The position numbers were made by a program, and so were the translations under genes. The notes below the pieces were generated by a model. That model was not told the origin of the DNA, searched no databases, and saw nothing but the letters and a program-made list of their open reading frames with translations. From Echinarachnius parma (taxonomy: Eukaryota; Echinodermata; Echinoidea; Clypeasteroida; Echinarachniidae): a stretch of 64,000 bases of DNA. The stretch covers positions 22,092 through 86,091 of the forward strand of contig JBAMJV010011331.1 in the NCBI GenBank assembly GCA_037951105.1. Reading direction: 5' to 3'. Positions 11,301 through 19,900 of this stretch are shown one piece after another; position 1 is the first letter of the stretch; every line of letters starts with the position of its first letter.

Positions 11301-14300
11301 CCTGGTAAGCCTCACACGTTACTGATGAATTCAAACTGCAATAAGATATATCAGGTATGTACACAAACAAGTCTTTCATTATTAATCAAATATGTGAATT
11401 AGAATTACAAATGTTGACAGTAAAACTTTGCACAGTAAAGATCTTTGAAAATTGTCATATTTTGTTTACAATTAGGGGATGCAATATGCGTGGTGTACAA
11501 ATTGTCAGATAGATTGATAATTATTCAGATCATTTTTACCCCAGGCCCAAACAATGGAGGTACAATTAATATATGGCAATGATTCGTAAAATATCAAACA
11601 TGATACTATGCTAAATAGATAAGATTTATTAAATAATATTGACATTTTCATAATAATATCAATAATTTATAATAATTGTATAATTATATTGTGGCATATC
11701 TGTCTGTTTGAACACTTGTGGGGCACAAATAACTGTACAACCTGTACATTGATACTAGCTTTTATTGAATTTCCCTTAGACTGTCCCCACTCAGTTTAGT
11801 GTGCATACCGTACTGTGAAGATTACTGAACTCCTGTCTCTACAATGTCAGTTGTATTCATTACACTAATTGTTTGTAGCAATCTAGCACAAACATATATA
11901 TTTTCATTTCATTTCATTTTATTCAACCATAAAAACAATACAACAAATCTAAAATCAAGACATGAATACATTGTTTTATGATTTGGACCATTAGGAAAGC
12001 ATAGCTTGTCAAAAAAATGGCCCTAAAAATACATAGAACTTGTAAAAAGTATAACAAATACACATCACACGCACACACATAATACCCTAGTAGAAAATTT
12101 GCATAAATGTATCTTCACCTGAATATCATTATAACATAATAAAATGATATAACAATGAGTAATTTTAGTACATATAATACAACAAAACGAAAGAATACTT
12201 TTTACGTTATTGTTTTTAACATAGTTATTCATGTTTTAATGCTTGCTTCGATGGAGTTTGCCTTTGACTGCCCCACTCTCTGTTACTCAACTAGTCTCTC
12301 CCATATGAGTCGTATTACACAATTATGAGTTTCCATACCAAAATTATGAATTATTTATTAATATTCAAAAGTTTCATAACTGTACAAGGTCTTGCAAGTT
12401 GTGATGCTAGCTTTGATGGAGTTTACCTATGACTACCCCAACTCTCTGTTCTGTATGCAGGACCATATCATGTCTCTCCCATATAAGTTGTATTACACAA
12501 TTATGAGTTTCCATACTAAAATTATAAATTATTTATCAATATTCAAATTGTTCATAACTGTACCTTGTGATGCTAGCTTTGATGGAGTTTGCCTTTGACT
12601 GCCCCACTCTCTGCTCAGTATGCAGGACCTGTCTATGAAGATTGCTCAGTTCCACCTCATCATAGTCCACTATTCCAATCCTACCTAAATATTGAAGAAA
12701 AACATCAATGCAGTGATGAAATAAAGAAGTTAAAATCAAACCAGTTGTAGTGGCCATTTGCCTATAGCAGGCAACCTGCCTATAGTGGCCATCACAAGTT
12801 ATATCCTGCTATTAAATCTGTGTATAGAGGTCACCTGTCGGAATAGGCCATTTTTCTTGTTACCCTTTAAAAGATGGTCACTATACACAGGTTTGACTGT
12901 TCATCTATATACCGTAACTAGTAAATAAAGAAATACACCTGTAAGAAATAAGAAGAAATATGTAAAGAAGAATTATATGAAACCTAACAAGCTAGTATAC
13001 AAGTGACACATTGCTTTACAAATTAATAGTGGAAATATAATGGTAAAATATGTTATATAATGTGGAATGACACTGACCTATTCCAGCAGCAGCTAGATAG
13101 ATGGCAGCAGGGCAACCCAGGCCTCTAGCCCAGGCTACAACCAGCACTGAATTACAGTATATAATAAAGTAACATGTTCATTCATTTTAGAATGACTAGT
13201 TGATATACACACAAGATATTTCATGCTATCTTTTATACTAAGAGACAGGATTTATGATCTTAGTACACTGATATATATATATTCAATAATTGAACTGAAA
13301 GCAATTGAGAAAGAGCCCAAACCGATTCCAGCAGCAGCTAGATAGATGGCAGCAGGGCAGCCCAGGCCTCCAGCCCCTACAATCAGCACTGAAGAGTTGG
13401 CAAGCTGCAGCTGACCTGGATCAACACACACAAATAGACAAATTATCATAAATATTGCACATATATACAATGTATATCTTATACTGGTATTGTAAGTTTA
13501 CAATTCATGTATTTTTCAATCAGTAGCCTACAGAAGAAACTTTGGCTAGTTGAAATGGACCTGGAACAACAAATAGAGAAAAGTATATCAAATTTAGTGT
13601 GTTTTTTTTAAAGACAGCAAATCAATTCTTAATGCTGTAACTGACCTTGATGATCGGATCGGTTGATCGGATCGGCAAAATTTGATCGATGATCGAAATC
13701 GGATCGGATCCGATAAAAAATAAATAAATTGTAAAAAAAAAAAAAAAAAAAAATGAATACCAAAGCAACATATATCCATATGAATAAGCCCAAGGTAATC
13801 TTGTATGGGTATGCTTTCATTTCAAACTGATTAACTCTACTTTTACAAAATTACTCGCGGCGATTCTGAAAAGGTTACGCCAAAATAAGCACATGGGACT
13901 GAGCTATCATTTTGAAAATGAAATTTTGTACAATCAATCATAAAATCAGCTTCAATGTAGGTATGCATTTGTTGACTTTAGATAGGCTGTTCTTTTCTCT
14001 CTGTTTGTAGTTCAAATTGTGTCCATTAGACTGTACCACTGTGTGCAGTAAATGGTCCTATCAGGATACATTGTAGATGTGATTACATCTAGCCCTGAAC
14101 AGAAAAACACACAGAACAAGAACAAGCATTTGGAAATTAGAAATACAATGAAATGCAAGTCTAGAGTTTCAAGAAAAGAAAGAATATGCAGGTGATTTGG
14201 TATTATTTGTTATCACAAATTAGGGGTTTAGGGCATTCTCTTATTTTAGTCTACCTCCTCCATTCACTTACATTCTCTCACAGACAGGTTCCTAATCCAT

Positions 14301-15589
14301 ACCTGTACTGTCATGTGTAAAATACTTTGTATGTTACACATGACCCCACACACCTCGTGGTGCCTTTGTTCTATACCGCTAGCGTCCGGTCGTAACCATT
14401 AACAACTCATTGTCAACTGGGTCAAAGTGAATTCGCTCACACCCCTCGAACAATCAATTGCCCCGCCGAGCGAAAAAATAACGCACTACGTCAATGTGAT
14501 TCTGTATGCTAAGCACAAACGGTATAGGTGGTGGTGCTCGTGTCCTAACTCCTAATCCCACTCCTATACACTTTTTTCACAGATGGAGCTCGCAAACAGA
14601 GAGAGAGGGGGACCTAAACCATGATAAGGCCCAAATTAACATCTTGCAATGTTTATAATTACCCTTTACTCTTAGTTCAGGTAGGATGAGTTGCCTGCTG
14701 TAGCGTTTGATGCTGGCATTACTGAGATGGGACGTAGGAGTGTGCTCTTTCATCCCTACATCGAAACCATCACATTCCTCTGGCTCATCTTCTCTTTCAG
14801 CAAAGTTTTCCTTCTTCTCCAAACTCTGCACAAAAATATTTAATATTTATAAAATTACATTTAATTGTAATAATTTACCTACAAGGAATATCCTAAATAA
14901 ATATTTAATTTCTTGTTTTGCCTCCATGATATAGTTATTATTTTGTTCATAAATTTAAAAAATTTGACTTCTTTCCAAAAGCATTTCCTTTGTTTTCAGT
15001 TTCAATATATTGTGTACATAACAATAGATATTATCATAATTATTGCATAATCCGACATCTTTATGACTTGTTATTAACATGCAATTAGAAATACTATAAT
15101 CACCATTAATTAAATATAAAACAAACTGTACATATAAAATAAGATATATTTTAAGGTTCTTTTAATCAACTTATATACTAGTCACTTGAAAACTCATTTC
15201 TGATCATGATAATTTTCGCATCAGAATCAAACCTTCTGCATTGGCGCATATTCATTATCGATATTGATAATATGATATTCTAGGGGAAAATAATGGTCAC
15301 ATTTCAAGTTCAGAATAAAATTTATATACAAGATTCTTAAATAAAATCACATTAAACAAAATACATTTGCAGGCGCAGACGCTTTCCAATTTATTTTTTT
15401 ACATGTGGGACTGGGAATTGGGAACACGAACAGGTTTTGATTCTTGAAAGCATTTTTTCGTGAAACATTAAACAATTTTAGGGAAAGTATGAGTTGATTT
15501 TGGTACACATGTAATCACATTACCTGTAATTTGTGGCGAAGTCTAGCATTTTCCTCTCTTAAGGTGATTAACTCCTGTTGAATATCCAT
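5184..15589 (-). CDS. MOCS3: MOCS3/UBA4: adenylyltransferase and sulfurtransferase (12 coding blocks)
   Basis: Joining 15524-15589, 14663-14825, 13323-13415, 12564-12684, 11257-11335, 10780-10893, 10142-10250, 9357-9419, 8675-8838, 7760-7910, 6332-6436 and 5184-5335 gives 1380 nt, 459 residues plus stop, about the length of human MOCS3. An N-terminal helix (1-30) precedes an E1-like ThiF domain (about 55-305) with the nucleotide loop VGAGGLG (90-95), zinc Cys pairs 223/226 and 298/301, and the adenylation-domain Cys240 in TNCSEGG. A C-terminal rhodanese domain (about 325-459) has active Cys414 in CRRGNDSQ. In the known family it adenylates and thiocarboxylates MOCS2A and URM1 in the cytosol. 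All block junctions have splice sites in matching phase except block 5/6 (11257/10893), where neither donor nor acceptor is seen. Several introns hold partial copies of exons. The identity is near certain; whether this copy is intact is not. Confidence 0.93.
5491..5929. mobile_element. TTAA family A element, intact copy
   Basis: The left end TTAAAGGGGTAGTACAGTTT and right end AAACTGAACTACCCCTTTAA are inverted repeats of about 25 bp flanked by TTAA. It lies just upstream, on the minus strand, of the last MOCS3 exon. No coding frame. Confidence 0.88.
6332..6436 (-). CDS. MOCS3: MOCS3 coding exon 11
   Basis: Encodes [20 protein letters not shown] followed by a polar linker, the variable middle of the rhodanese domain. 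The acceptor is CTTGACAG and the donor CCAA|GTGAGT, phase 1 at both ends. It was found by phase and homology; the frame is too short to stand out alone. Confidence 0.85.
6525..6604. mobile_element. 80-bp TTAA mini-element, copy 1
   Basis: TTAACCCATTCCCTTCGAG to AGTCAAGGGGTTAA, in inverted orientation to the copies at 21538 and 42242. Four copies of nearly the same size occur in the window. Confidence 0.8.
6960..7675. mobile_element. TIR element carrying GTCACACACGTGACC words, copy 1
   Basis: Ends are GGGCCATTCTTTG and CAAGAATGGCC. The word GTCACACACGTGACC is at 7266-7280, 7471-7485 and 7651-7665, the last touching the right TIR. The body is homologous to 33618-34360 in inverse orientation. 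It sits in MOCS3 intron 10. Confidence 0.88.
7760..7910 (-). CDS. MOCS3: MOCS3 coding exon 10 (rhodanese start)
   Basis: Begins [20 protein letters not shown] and includes [20 protein letters not shown], the rhodanese VDxRPxxE signature. The acceptor is CTTTCCCAG and the donor ATCA|GTATCC, phase 1 out. Confidence 0.92.
8262..8600. repeat. (GGT)n-(GAT)n compound microsatellite
   Basis: A run of GGT triplets to about 8334 is followed by GAT/GAC triplets and a degenerate 3-bp tract with a 72-bp internal duplication. It lies in MOCS3 intron 9. The open frames here are repeat artefacts. Confidence 0.96.
8675..8838 (-). CDS. MOCS3: MOCS3 coding exon 9 (second zinc Cys pair)
   Basis: Encodes [20 protein letters not shown], the CAVC zinc motif and [14 protein letters not shown], the end of the E1-like domain. 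The acceptor is AACATCAG and the donor AAG|GTAAAA, phase 0 out. Confidence 0.92.
9357..9419 (-). CDS. MOCS3: MOCS3 coding exon 8
   Basis: Encodes [20 protein letters not shown] then G, matching the GVLGCLQ-type helix of the family. The acceptor is TCTCATAG and the donor GGGA|GTATCC; phase 1 at both ends. Confidence 0.88.
10018..10133 (-). repeat. Second copy of MOCS3 exon 7 (116-bp tandem duplication)
   Basis: This segment repeats 10134-10249 with only two mismatches. It keeps the donor (GTTG|GTGAGT at 10026/10025) but its upstream side is the previous copy's donor, not an acceptor. Reading through both copies (225 nt) would shift the frame, so only use of the first donor keeps the protein. 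Confidence 0.92.
10142..10250 (-). CDS. MOCS3: MOCS3 coding exon 7 (zinc Cys pair and conserved Cys)
   Basis: The acceptor TCCACAG and donor GTTG|GTGAGT are both good, phase 0 in and phase 1 out. It encodes [20 protein letters not shown] and then [16 protein letters not shown]. It is the upstream copy of a 116-bp tandem duplication and the only copy with a real acceptor. Confidence 0.9.
10301..10416. repeat. Purine-rich GGAGGAGAAAG tract
   Basis: About 115 bp of almost pure purine on the plus strand, made of GAGGAGGAAAG-like units, in MOCS3 intron 6, just upstream of exon 7 on the transcript. It is a polypyrimidine tract on the transcribed strand. Confidence 0.8.
10780..10893 (-). CDS. MOCS3: MOCS3 coding block 6 (5-prime boundary not resolved)
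   Basis: Encodes [20 protein letters not shown] followed by [18 protein letters not shown], the conserved E1-like core. The donor is CAG|GTTGGT, phase 0. Just upstream there is an in-frame stop and no AG acceptor close to the homologous Asp codon, so the start is the start of homology with block 5. Confidence 0.8.
10888..11104. mobile_element. Possible insertion bounded by a 13-bp direct repeat
   Basis: AATGTCATATGTG occurs at 10888-10900, inside MOCS3 coding block 6, and again at 11092-11104. The 191 bp between have no counterpart elsewhere that I noticed. The outer copy is preceded on the minus strand by a good acceptor (TTTTTCAG at about 11110). This looks like a target-site duplication within or next to an exon. 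Confidence 0.5.
11139..11203. repeat. Poly-C tract with T interruptions
   Basis: A run of C with single or double T between the two halves of the interrupted MOCS3 exon. Such runs are prone to sequencing and assembly errors. Confidence 0.95.
11257..11335 (-). CDS. MOCS3: MOCS3 coding block 5 (3-prime boundary not resolved)
   Basis: The acceptor CTTATTGCAG is good. The frame reads [20 protein letters not shown] then NIIKQY, which aligns without gaps with the family up to the Tyr before DIVLDC. Immediately after the Tyr codon the homology stops, and there is no GT donor at that point. The end given is the end of homology, not a seen splice site. Confidence 0.75.
11757..12566 (-). repeat. Decayed tandem copies of the 3-prime half of MOCS3 exon 4
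   Basis: Sequences like GATGCTAGCTTTGATGGAGT followed by TTGCCTTTGACTGCCCCACT recur starting near 12567 (real exon), 12401 and 12235, a 166-bp period that includes adjacent intron. A more diverged copy is at 11757-11835. The 12401 copy has a 1-bp insertion in the coding part; the 12235 copy is still in frame but has lost the donor. Confidence 0.85.
12564..12684 (-). CDS. MOCS3: MOCS3 coding exon 4
   Basis: Encodes [19 protein letters not shown] and then [20 protein letters not shown], the conserved Asp/Asn/Arg segment of E1-like enzymes that contacts ATP-Mg. The donor is ACAAG|GTACAG, phase 2. Its 3-prime half is repeated downstream in intron 4. Confidence 0.93.
13078..13146 (-). repeat. Frame-preserving partial copy of MOCS3 exon 3
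   Basis: 69 nt on the minus strand match exon 3 (13323-13415) with an AG acceptor in front and a GTCAGT donor after it. The length differs from the real exon by 24 nt, so phase 1-in/1-out is kept, and the frame is open. The nucleotide loop GAGGLG is changed to AWARGLG by a 3-bp insertion. It may be a relic or an alternative exon. Confidence 0.8.
13323..13415 (-). CDS. MOCS3: MOCS3 coding exon 3 (nucleotide-binding loop)
   Basis: Encodes the glycine-rich loop [17 protein letters not shown] followed by YLAAAGIG. The acceptor is GATCCAG and the donor ATCG|GTTTGG; it enters and leaves in phase 1. A shorter copy lies downstream at 13078-13146. Confidence 0.93.
13905..14097. mobile_element. Interspersed repeat related to 58206-58440
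   Basis: The sequence from ATTTTGAAAATGAAATTTTG to GCAGTAAATGGTCCTATCAG recurs in inverse orientation at 58265-58440, including TCATAAAATCAGCTTCAAT. It is in MOCS3 intron 2. No coding frame. Confidence 0.8.
14663..14825 (-). CDS. MOCS3: MOCS3 coding exon 2
   Basis: The acceptor TGCAG and donor AAGG|GTAATT frame an acidic linker followed by [16 protein letters not shown], the conserved entry to the E1-like domain. It ends in phase 1. Confidence 0.92.
15524..15589 (-). CDS. MOCS3: MOCS3 coding exon 1
   Basis: Encodes residues 1-22 and begins [10 protein letters not shown], a charged N-terminal helix like that of family members. The donor is CAG|GTAATG and ends in phase 0. This ATG was chosen because the following residues give the expected N-terminal length. 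Confidence 0.85.
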
Positions 15590-16354
15590 TCTTGTTGTTA
15601 CACTTTTGTGGAATATAATCCGCTTCAAGAGCGCTGCATGCCATGTGAAGCATTAGTCACGTGATAATACTATATCCCTATCTGTCAGGTGACCGGTAGG
15701 TATCAGCTGATAAGACGGAGTCGCGGCGAGTTTCACCTCTTCATTTCGAGGAGCTCGGGAAATTTGGTCCAAAGTCCAATTTCGCGGTTTGTAAACAACA
15801 TTGATAACCCGAAACCTAAGTCGCAGGTAATCATTTGGGAATGTGTTCAACATTCTATCGTATTTGGATTTTGAATTGGGTGACAGCGCGCTGTGCTTGA
15901 TTGTTTTGGTATTCTACCACTCGACGACGACGTCGACGCTCCAATTCAAGTTGCACTTGCAGTGCTGTGAGGGTGTGCTGTGACTGTCCCGGCGCCCCGG
16001 CTGAGCTGTCCTGCAAGTGACCGTGTGATTTTACAGCGCCCGGCGACGGCGAGGAGATGGCTGATTTTCTTCAATTTTCATTTCTTGATTAGACATAAAC
16101 ATTTGAGAAGTACAAAGTCGGAATTTAAATTTCAAAGACTTGTGCCTTGTTAAACAATGTTACAATTACGTATTTACTGATTGTCAACATTTTTGTTTTG
16201 TGATTTGCAGTGCGTCAAACTTGATTCTTGAACTGAAGTTGAAGTTGAACTATCTGACTATAGCAGTTGCACCGGACAAGGAAAGTAGTAGATTGGATGA
16301 AACCTTTGGGCATCAGTTGGCAACTTGAGAAGAAGATATCTCTAATCTACAAGA
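15590..16354. promoter_or_regulatory. Shared head-to-head region between MOCS3 and the PLD3-like gene
   Basis: The two start codons lie 765 bp apart on opposite strands. The interval is richer in CpG than its surroundings, especially 15700-16060. It must hold both 5-prime untranslated regions and probably a common promoter. No TATA box was convincing. Transcription starts cannot be placed from sequence alone. Confidence 0.55.
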
Positions 16355-16363
16355 ATGAGCGAG
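16355..16363 (+). CDS. PLD3: PLD3-like coding exon 1 (MSE)
   Basis: Three codons, ATG AGC GAG, then donor GTAAAT. The next exon opens in phase 0 with no methionine of its own before the signal-anchor, so this ATG best supplies the start. It is tiny and rests on splice phase, so a different first exon is possible. Confidence 0.65.
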
Positions 16364-16939
16364 GTAAATCATGCGTCATGCGAGTAACACAGATGTTCAT
16401 CAGGGCTCCACACTTGCCTTTTCTTGTCAGTGGCCCAGTTGGGCCAGTGAAATAATTTATTCCCCCTTTCTGGTGGCCCGAAAGAAAAATTTAATGGCCC
16501 AAAAATTGTATTTCATGTTCAAACCTGTGATTATAGATGAAGCATGACATGGAAGAAAACAAGATTTTCATTATTGTGTCAATGTCGGGTTGAAAATCTG
16601 CTTGTCCGATCGGACCACCAAAATATGACTTTTATACTTTTTTGATGGCCCGAAGTGCAATTTCAAGTGCCTTAGGCCAGTGCGAGTATCGAGCCCTGTG
16701 TTCATATTGAGTGTTATGCATGATCTTATTAGGTCATGTAAGTTAAGTATCTAGTCAGTAGTCTACTTGAGTCTACTTCAGGACAAAGTTAAACTCCACA
16801 GTGGAAATAATATTGTTTAATATCTATTTATTATGTAGAATAGAATATGACTGTTTGGGCATTATTATTAATTTTCCCAATTGTAATCCTTCTGTACATC
16901 TTATGGTGAGGGTGATGGTGATAATAATGATGATGTTGT

Positions 16940-16990
<51 letters not shown>

Positions 16991-19900
16991 GGAGGAGGAG
17001 GAAGAGGAATGATCTGAATGCATGACTGTGAATCATTGTATTTTGTGTGGATTTAATTAAGTTTTTTGTTTTAAGAAAAATTCTGATTACTTTGGCTTTA
17101 GAAATTTCCAATTCCACACCCCTGCTCTCCCCTTGATGCAACATCCTGACTGATCGCTACTGTTAAATTCTCAAGTAGAAGTAGAAGCGTATGATGATTT
17201 ATAATGACATTTTTTTTTTTTATCAAAATTTTTATAATTTTTTCTTTTCTTTCCAGTACGGACGAATTCAGAATGATGACCAAGAGGTTGTCGTCTTTCC
17301 GGGAAAGAAAGCTTACAAGAATGGACGATGTACTGCATCGTGTATCGTCTTGTCAATATTCTTGTTTGCGTTGGTGGGAGGTCTTGCATACCTAGCAATG
17401 TGGATCGTCACGAACCAACCTGATGTCACACCTGAGCCGGTTCCATGTAGTGACCCTTGTGTGTGAGTTTTGTTACTGTTTGGTAAATTGTTGTTGGTCA
17501 TAATGTAAATCTTTAAAATGTGCAATTTTTTTTTTACTTGAAGATGAATATTAAATATAGAGCAATTTATAAATAAAGATTAAAAGATTTTTTTTTGTTT
17601 TTTTTGGGGGGTGGGGGGGGGGGTCTCAAAAGTACAACCATTTCAAAACAAAGTACATGTAGCAAGGTGGTACATTAAAATTAAAAGTGTATTAATTATT
17701 TTTATTAAACTTGTTTTAAAATCTAATTTTTGAGACAAAAATTGAACTGTTTGCAAGAAATTTAGCCCCTTGAATCTTTGGCCTTTCCCCTCCGATCAGA
17801 ATGATATATTTTTGTGAATTTTGTCTGTATGCCCATAACAATAAAACGTACAATAAATGATGATTTGTGTCATTTGAATGCAGTCTGAAAAATATTGTTT
17901 TCTTACCTGGTAGGGTGAAGATAGCAGAAACCATGCCCCTCAACCTGACGTTTCCCGCAGGATCACCTTACTACCAGTCGACGTATGCTATATGGAAGGA
18001 GCTCATAGCTCACGCTAACCAGAGCATAGACATTGCCTCTTACTACTGGACGCTACGTGGTGTTGATGTGTACAATGATACATCCGATTATGAGGTAGGC
18101 TGGAAAGACTAGCAAGTGTTTGTAATCTACATTTCATTTTTCAAATGAAAAAATAGAGAACCTTTGCGAACCAGATCATAGACATCACCTACTACTACCA
18201 GATGCTACGTTGTGTACAATGACTTGTTTGATGATGAGGTAGGCTAGAAATAATTATTTAGCTTATTGGTCTTTCTAGTCTTTGTTTTATGAAAATATGT
18301 ATCATAATCTAATTGTTCACATACAAAAAAATATAGAGCATAATTTGCTTTTTAGACATTGCTTGTTACTCCTGGATGCTACCTAGTATTAATAAGTTCA
18401 ATGACTCATCCGATGATGAGGTTACTAGAAAGAAATAAGCTCATTGATCATTCAAGTCTTTGTTTTTATGACAATGTACAATATCATCTGATTGTTTACA
18501 TGAAAAAAATATAGCCTGCGCTATCTAATCAATAGACATCGCCTGTTACTACTGTGTTTTGTGTCAAGAACTAACTCAAACACTTCTTCGTATTAAAAAC
18601 TTCTTACAAACCAATTTATAGGGTGAAGAGATTTTCCGTGAGCTTCTGGCAGCGGGCACAACTGGTGGTATAACCATCCGCATTGCAGAGAACAAGCCTT
18701 CTGCACACTTCCAAGACAAAGATATCAAGGAGCTGGAGGAGAAAAAGGCGGCAACGGTTCGCAGACTGGACTTTGACAAGCTGATAGGGAGTGGCATCCT
18801 GCACACCAAGTTCTGGGTGGTTGACGGCAAACACTTCTACCTGGGCAGTGCCAACATGGACTACAGGTCCCTTACTCAGGCAAGTAGTTGTTAAATATTA
18901 TATTTGACGCTCAGGCTGGCCAGGTCCAGTAAACATTCCCTTCAGGCCAGCATAAACCATGGAAATTCATATAATGGTGCCCACTCATAGATATATTTAA
19001 GCTACAGTGACAGAATGAGATATATTATTTTTTTCATGCGAAATCTTAGTTTTGTCAAGAAATGGAGTGAGACTTTTTTAATAGAAGACAGCTTACAAAT
19101 GAAATGAAAGGGCCTGTGATATTTTGTTCAGGTATGAAGAAAAAATGGAGAGAACATTGAAAAGCAAAAAGGGTATTTGAAGAGTGAGGAAGCCTAGAAT
19201 GAACAATTTAGAAAATCACAAGTCATAAATGTGAGAATAACCAGAACACAAGGTTACCTTTTTAAATAGTTATTTCTATATTTTACAGGTTAAAGAGCTG
19301 GGTGTAGGAGTCTTCAACTGTTCCTGTCTGGCCCAAGATCTGGAGAAACTCTTTGAGGTTTACTGGTATCTAGGCAACCAGACCAAAGTCCCTCCCACCT
19401 GGCCGAAGGAATACTCCACCGTCTACAACCTAGAATCACCCATGCAGATGACGCTCAATAAAACCAATGCAAGTGTCTTCATTGGGGTGAGTCTTTGAGT
19501 CATATGTTATTACAAATTTGTAGACGGAAAATTAGAAATAACCATAATATGATCAGCACTTATATGAATGTATTATTTTGTCTACATGGTGGTTAGCATA
19601 ATTATATTTAAATTAAAATGTAATTTAATCCTTGTGATAACGGGAACATGCAAACATATGGGAGATTGATTCAAGCACGAAAGTCAATGAGTATTGATAT
19701 TAGAGCGCACGGAGAAAGCACGCGTTGAATGCGTGCGCATGTTTATGCACCGATATATAGTCTCAATGGATGTTACATTCATAGCATATTTGTGAACTAC
19801 AAACGGACAAGACAGGCGCGAGTATGACATGAATATGCCGCCATCTTGAGTTTATTTTAAATCGGTGGATACTAGTGATCACATGGTGTGATGCACCGAT

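Noticed and set aside
11119..11325. Plus-strand proline-rich frame
   Set aside because: It is the poly-C tract and the antisense of MOCS3 coding block 5.
16267..16455. Plus-strand frame around the first PLD3 ATG as a longer N-terminus
   Set aside because: The MSE frame has a good donor directly after GAG and joins exon 2 in phase 0; the longer frames run into an hAT-like element.
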